From: Silicimonas sp.
Lineage (GTDB): Bacteria; Pseudomonadota; Alphaproteobacteria; Rhodobacterales; Rhodobacteraceae
NCBI GenBank assembly: GCA_022820365.1
Contig: JAJEFO010000071.1
Coordinates: 1-64,000, forward strand
Direction of reading: 5' to 3'
DNA length: 64,000 nt
The position numbers and the translations under genes were made by a program. Of this stretch, positions 62,148 through 64,000 are shown piece after piece. Under the pieces are notes generated by a model. The model made no database searches. It was not told the origin of the DNA and worked only from the letters and a program-made list of their open reading frames with translations. Positions within the stretch are counted from its first letter, which is position 1. Each line of letters begins with the position of its first letter.

Positions 62148-62965
62148 AGAGAACGCTGATGTGCATGAAATGGGGCAAGGCGTATGCGCCGGACTACGTC
62201 AACGTTCTTGCCTCGGCGGTCCAAAAAAATCTGTCTGGAGAATTTCGCTTCGTCTGTTTCACCGACGACACAAATGGGATTTCGCCCGATATCGAGACCC
62301 TGCCCATCCCGGAGATGGGAATATCCCTCGACAACTTCCGCTTCGGTGCCTGGCCAAAAATTTCGCTATTCAAGCCAGAACTCTATGACCTTTCCGGCCG
62401 TGCGCTCTTTATCGACCTCGACTCCATGATCTGCGGCGATCTCGCACCGATGTTTGATCATCCAGGCACACTTGTGATGATCGAGGAATGGTCTCGCCCA
62501 ATCGACAGGTTGAAGTTCAACCCACCGATACGCGGAGCGTCAGGAGTGATCGCATTCGAGATCGGAGCGCTTGGCCACATTTATGATGAACTTGTTGCAC
62601 GGCCCGAACACTGGACTGCGACAATACGCAACGATCAGCGGTTCATGTGGATGCAGCAGGACGAGGTAACTTTTTGGCCAAAACCTTGGGTAATTTCCTT
62701 CAAACGCCACCTTCTGCATCCACCAATTGCAAACAGGGTGTTGCCGCCGCGAATGCCGCCCCAAGACACCCGTATCCTTGCCTTTCATGGTCGACCGCGC
62801 CCAGCCGAACTGGTGCCTGACCGCCGTCAGATTTGGGGCGATTTCTGGCGCGCTGGGCGCGGCACCGTTCCTTGGTTTCGCGAGTACTGGCTGTCCAATG
62901 GTGGGCGTGAAACGGTCGAAGCGATCGGACCGTTGCGCGATTGGCGAGGCCGTCCGATCGATTGA
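62144..62965 (+). CDS. Glycosyltransferase-like LPS protein
   Basis: The 273-residue protein has TLMCMKWGKAYAPDYVNVL, FVCFTDDTNGI, KISLFKPELYDLSGRALFID and the metal-binding LFIDLDSMICGDL (DxD), followed by SGVIAFEIG. This is the nucleotide-diphospho-sugar transferase fold found in LPS core genes. The donor and acceptor sugars are unknown. The start may be TTG 62144, coupled to kdkA, or ATG 62159; the first gives the four-base overlap seen in many pairs here. Confidence 0.82.
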   Translation: MKRTLMCMKWGKAYAPDYVNVLASAVQKNLSGEFRFVCFTDDTNGISPDIETLPIPEMGISLDNFRFGAWPKISLFKPELYDLSGRALFIDLDSMICGDLAPMFDHPGTLVMIEEWSRPIDRLKFNPPIRGASGVIAFEIGALGHIYDELVARPEHWTATIRNDQRFMWMQQDEVTFWPKPWVISFKRHLLHPPIANRVLPPRMPPQDTRILAFHGRPRPAELVPDRRQIWGDFWRAGRGTVPWFREYWLSNGGRETVEAIGPLRDWRGRPID

Positions 62966-63169
62966 TTGCACGGATTCGCGCAACGTGGCAAATTGCGAAT
63001 CGAATGAGATTGCTTATCCGCAAAAGCGAATGGTCAGGTGCATTTGGGATTCGCGGATTGCTTTGATGCTTCGCGTGACGCGTGTGCCGCACTTTTGGAC
63101 TGGCGGTGATCTTGCCCGTCACAGTCTGGATGCGTGGCGACAATTGATGATGAACTTGGGGAATTCATG

Positions 63170-64000
63170 TGACGCACATCGTTTATGGAATTGACGACAA
63201 ATACCTACCTTGCCTGCTTGTATCTATGTTCACGGCACTGAATGAAGTGAACGGCGCAGCTAAAGTGACTGTATTCACTTCAGGACCAGAATTCGACACG
63301 TCATCTATTCACGTCATGGCCAAAAATTTCGGAAGCGCGACAGTAGAGACTCGGCGGTTCGATGCGGGTGCCCTTACTGCTTACGAAAAAACCGAGCCGG
63401 CTGCTCGATTTCCGGCCGCTAGCATGTTGCCATTGTTTCTCCCGTGGCTAGTCGAAGGCAAGTGCTTGTTTCTCGACGCGGATACACTTGTCTTGCATGA
63501 TATATCGCAGCTGTTTGAAATTGATCTAGACGGTTCCTTGATCGGCGCTTGCAGATCGTACTCTCACGCGCTTTCAATTGGAAGGGCCTTCCATTCAGGG
63601 TATTTTTTCCCACTTATATACAAGAACAGGAAAGAAAAATTTCGAAAGAAGTCAGTAAGACTCGGTTATCCAGACGTTCCGGAGTTAGCGAGCAAATACT
63701 TTTCGTCCGGCGTTATCTTGTTTGATACTGATGCCATTCGTATAGCTGATCCAAATGGCACCCTCACAAACATGGAGAAGATGGAGCAGCTTTGGGTTAA
63801 TGGCCTTATTTTACCAGACATGGACCGCCTAAACCAGTTTTTCAAAGATAAAGTTCACTACTTCGACCAGAAGTGGGATGTTCCAAGAGACGTTTCGTCA
63901 TTCAATCGACTTTATGCGCCACCAGATCTTTGGGAAGAGATCGCGGCCGCAATCAAGAACCCCGGAATCCTGCATTTTTCCGAGCTCTACATGCGAAAAT
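63170..64000 (+). CDS. Family 8-type glycosyltransferase (partial)
   Basis: The frame from GTG 63170 (THIVYGIDDKYLPCLLVSMF) runs off the end after 277 codons. It has LPWLVEGKCLFLDADTLVLH with the DxD metal motif and YFSSGVILFDTDAIR, both typical of GT8 retaining galactosyl/glucosyl transferases of LPS. The sequence is markedly AT-rich: 17 G or C in the 60 bases from 63601, against well over half in the core genes. This suggests recent acquisition or a variable core locus. GGGG lies before the start. Confidence 0.82.

Noticed and set aside
1-64000. CRISPR arrays, tRNA and rRNA genes
   Set aside because: No regularly spaced repeats, cloverleaf arrangements with a TTC loop, or rRNA sequence were seen by eye.

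Overview
The window is a 64 kb chromosomal stretch of a high-GC alphaproteobacterium. The evidence is the gene content: MnmC split into separate MnmD and FAD-oxidase genes, an mlaA-mlaC pair, FemAB-like DUF482, KdkA and WaaA for Kdo-type LPS, several GcvT-type FAD dehydrogenases and a homogentisate operon. I cannot fix the genus; Rhodobacterales, Rhodospirillales or Rhizobiales-like lineages would all fit. No rRNA, tRNA or CRISPR was seen.

Layout. (1) 0-5.1 kb is a worn mobile or accessory zone: a partial ribbon-helix-helix gene, a truncated phospholipase D gene, a parDE toxin-antitoxin pair with an operator-like repeat, two related 42-bp palindromes, an isolated aldehyde dehydrogenase, a frameshifted serine recombinase and an IS-like end. 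(2) 5.2-21.8 kb is mostly core: rsmD with an FAD reductase, a peroxiredoxin, phhB, a FemAB-like protein, GDPD, RidA, mlaA-mlaC, an EamA transporter, mnmD facing its FAD-oxidase partner, phzF-like, rpe, a thioredoxin-like protein, smc and a MaoC-like protein.

(3) 21.8-29.5 kb is a minus-strand operon: an XRE-cupin regulator, two FAD/GcvT dehydrogenases, a 46-codon ORF, a split-barrel flavin-type protein and a non-pyrrolysine MttB homologue. It looks like methylated-amine catabolism, but no corrinoid protein is encoded in the window. (4) 31.1-48.5 kb is a plus-strand block: a third FAD/GcvT dehydrogenase, then seven genes joined by 4-base stop/start overlaps (hyuA, hyuB, aminotransferase, Asp/Glu-racemase-fold protein, MmgE/PrpD, D-2-hydroxyacid dehydrogenase, MlrC), then a peptide-type ABC importer. 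I read it as uptake and breakdown of an unidentified cyclic amide or N-methylated hydantoin-like compound. It is the best candidate here for an undescribed pathway.

(5) 48.5-50.6 kb is a small island bounded by a decayed copy of the maiA 3' end and by maiA itself. It holds a broken VapBC-like pair and a DUF3800 gene with a clear promoter and a structured leader. (6) 50.6-57.7 kb is the homogentisate operon (hmgA, fahA, MBL-fold, DinB, FAD monooxygenase, DUF2783, maiA) facing a MarR regulator across an operator-like repeat. With phhB it points to phenylalanine/tyrosine or hydroxyphenylacetate breakdown. (7) 57.8-64 kb is LPS core synthesis (waaA, FkbM methyltransferase, kdkA, two glycosyltransferases), becoming clearly AT-richer toward the right end, which suggests transfer of the last gene.
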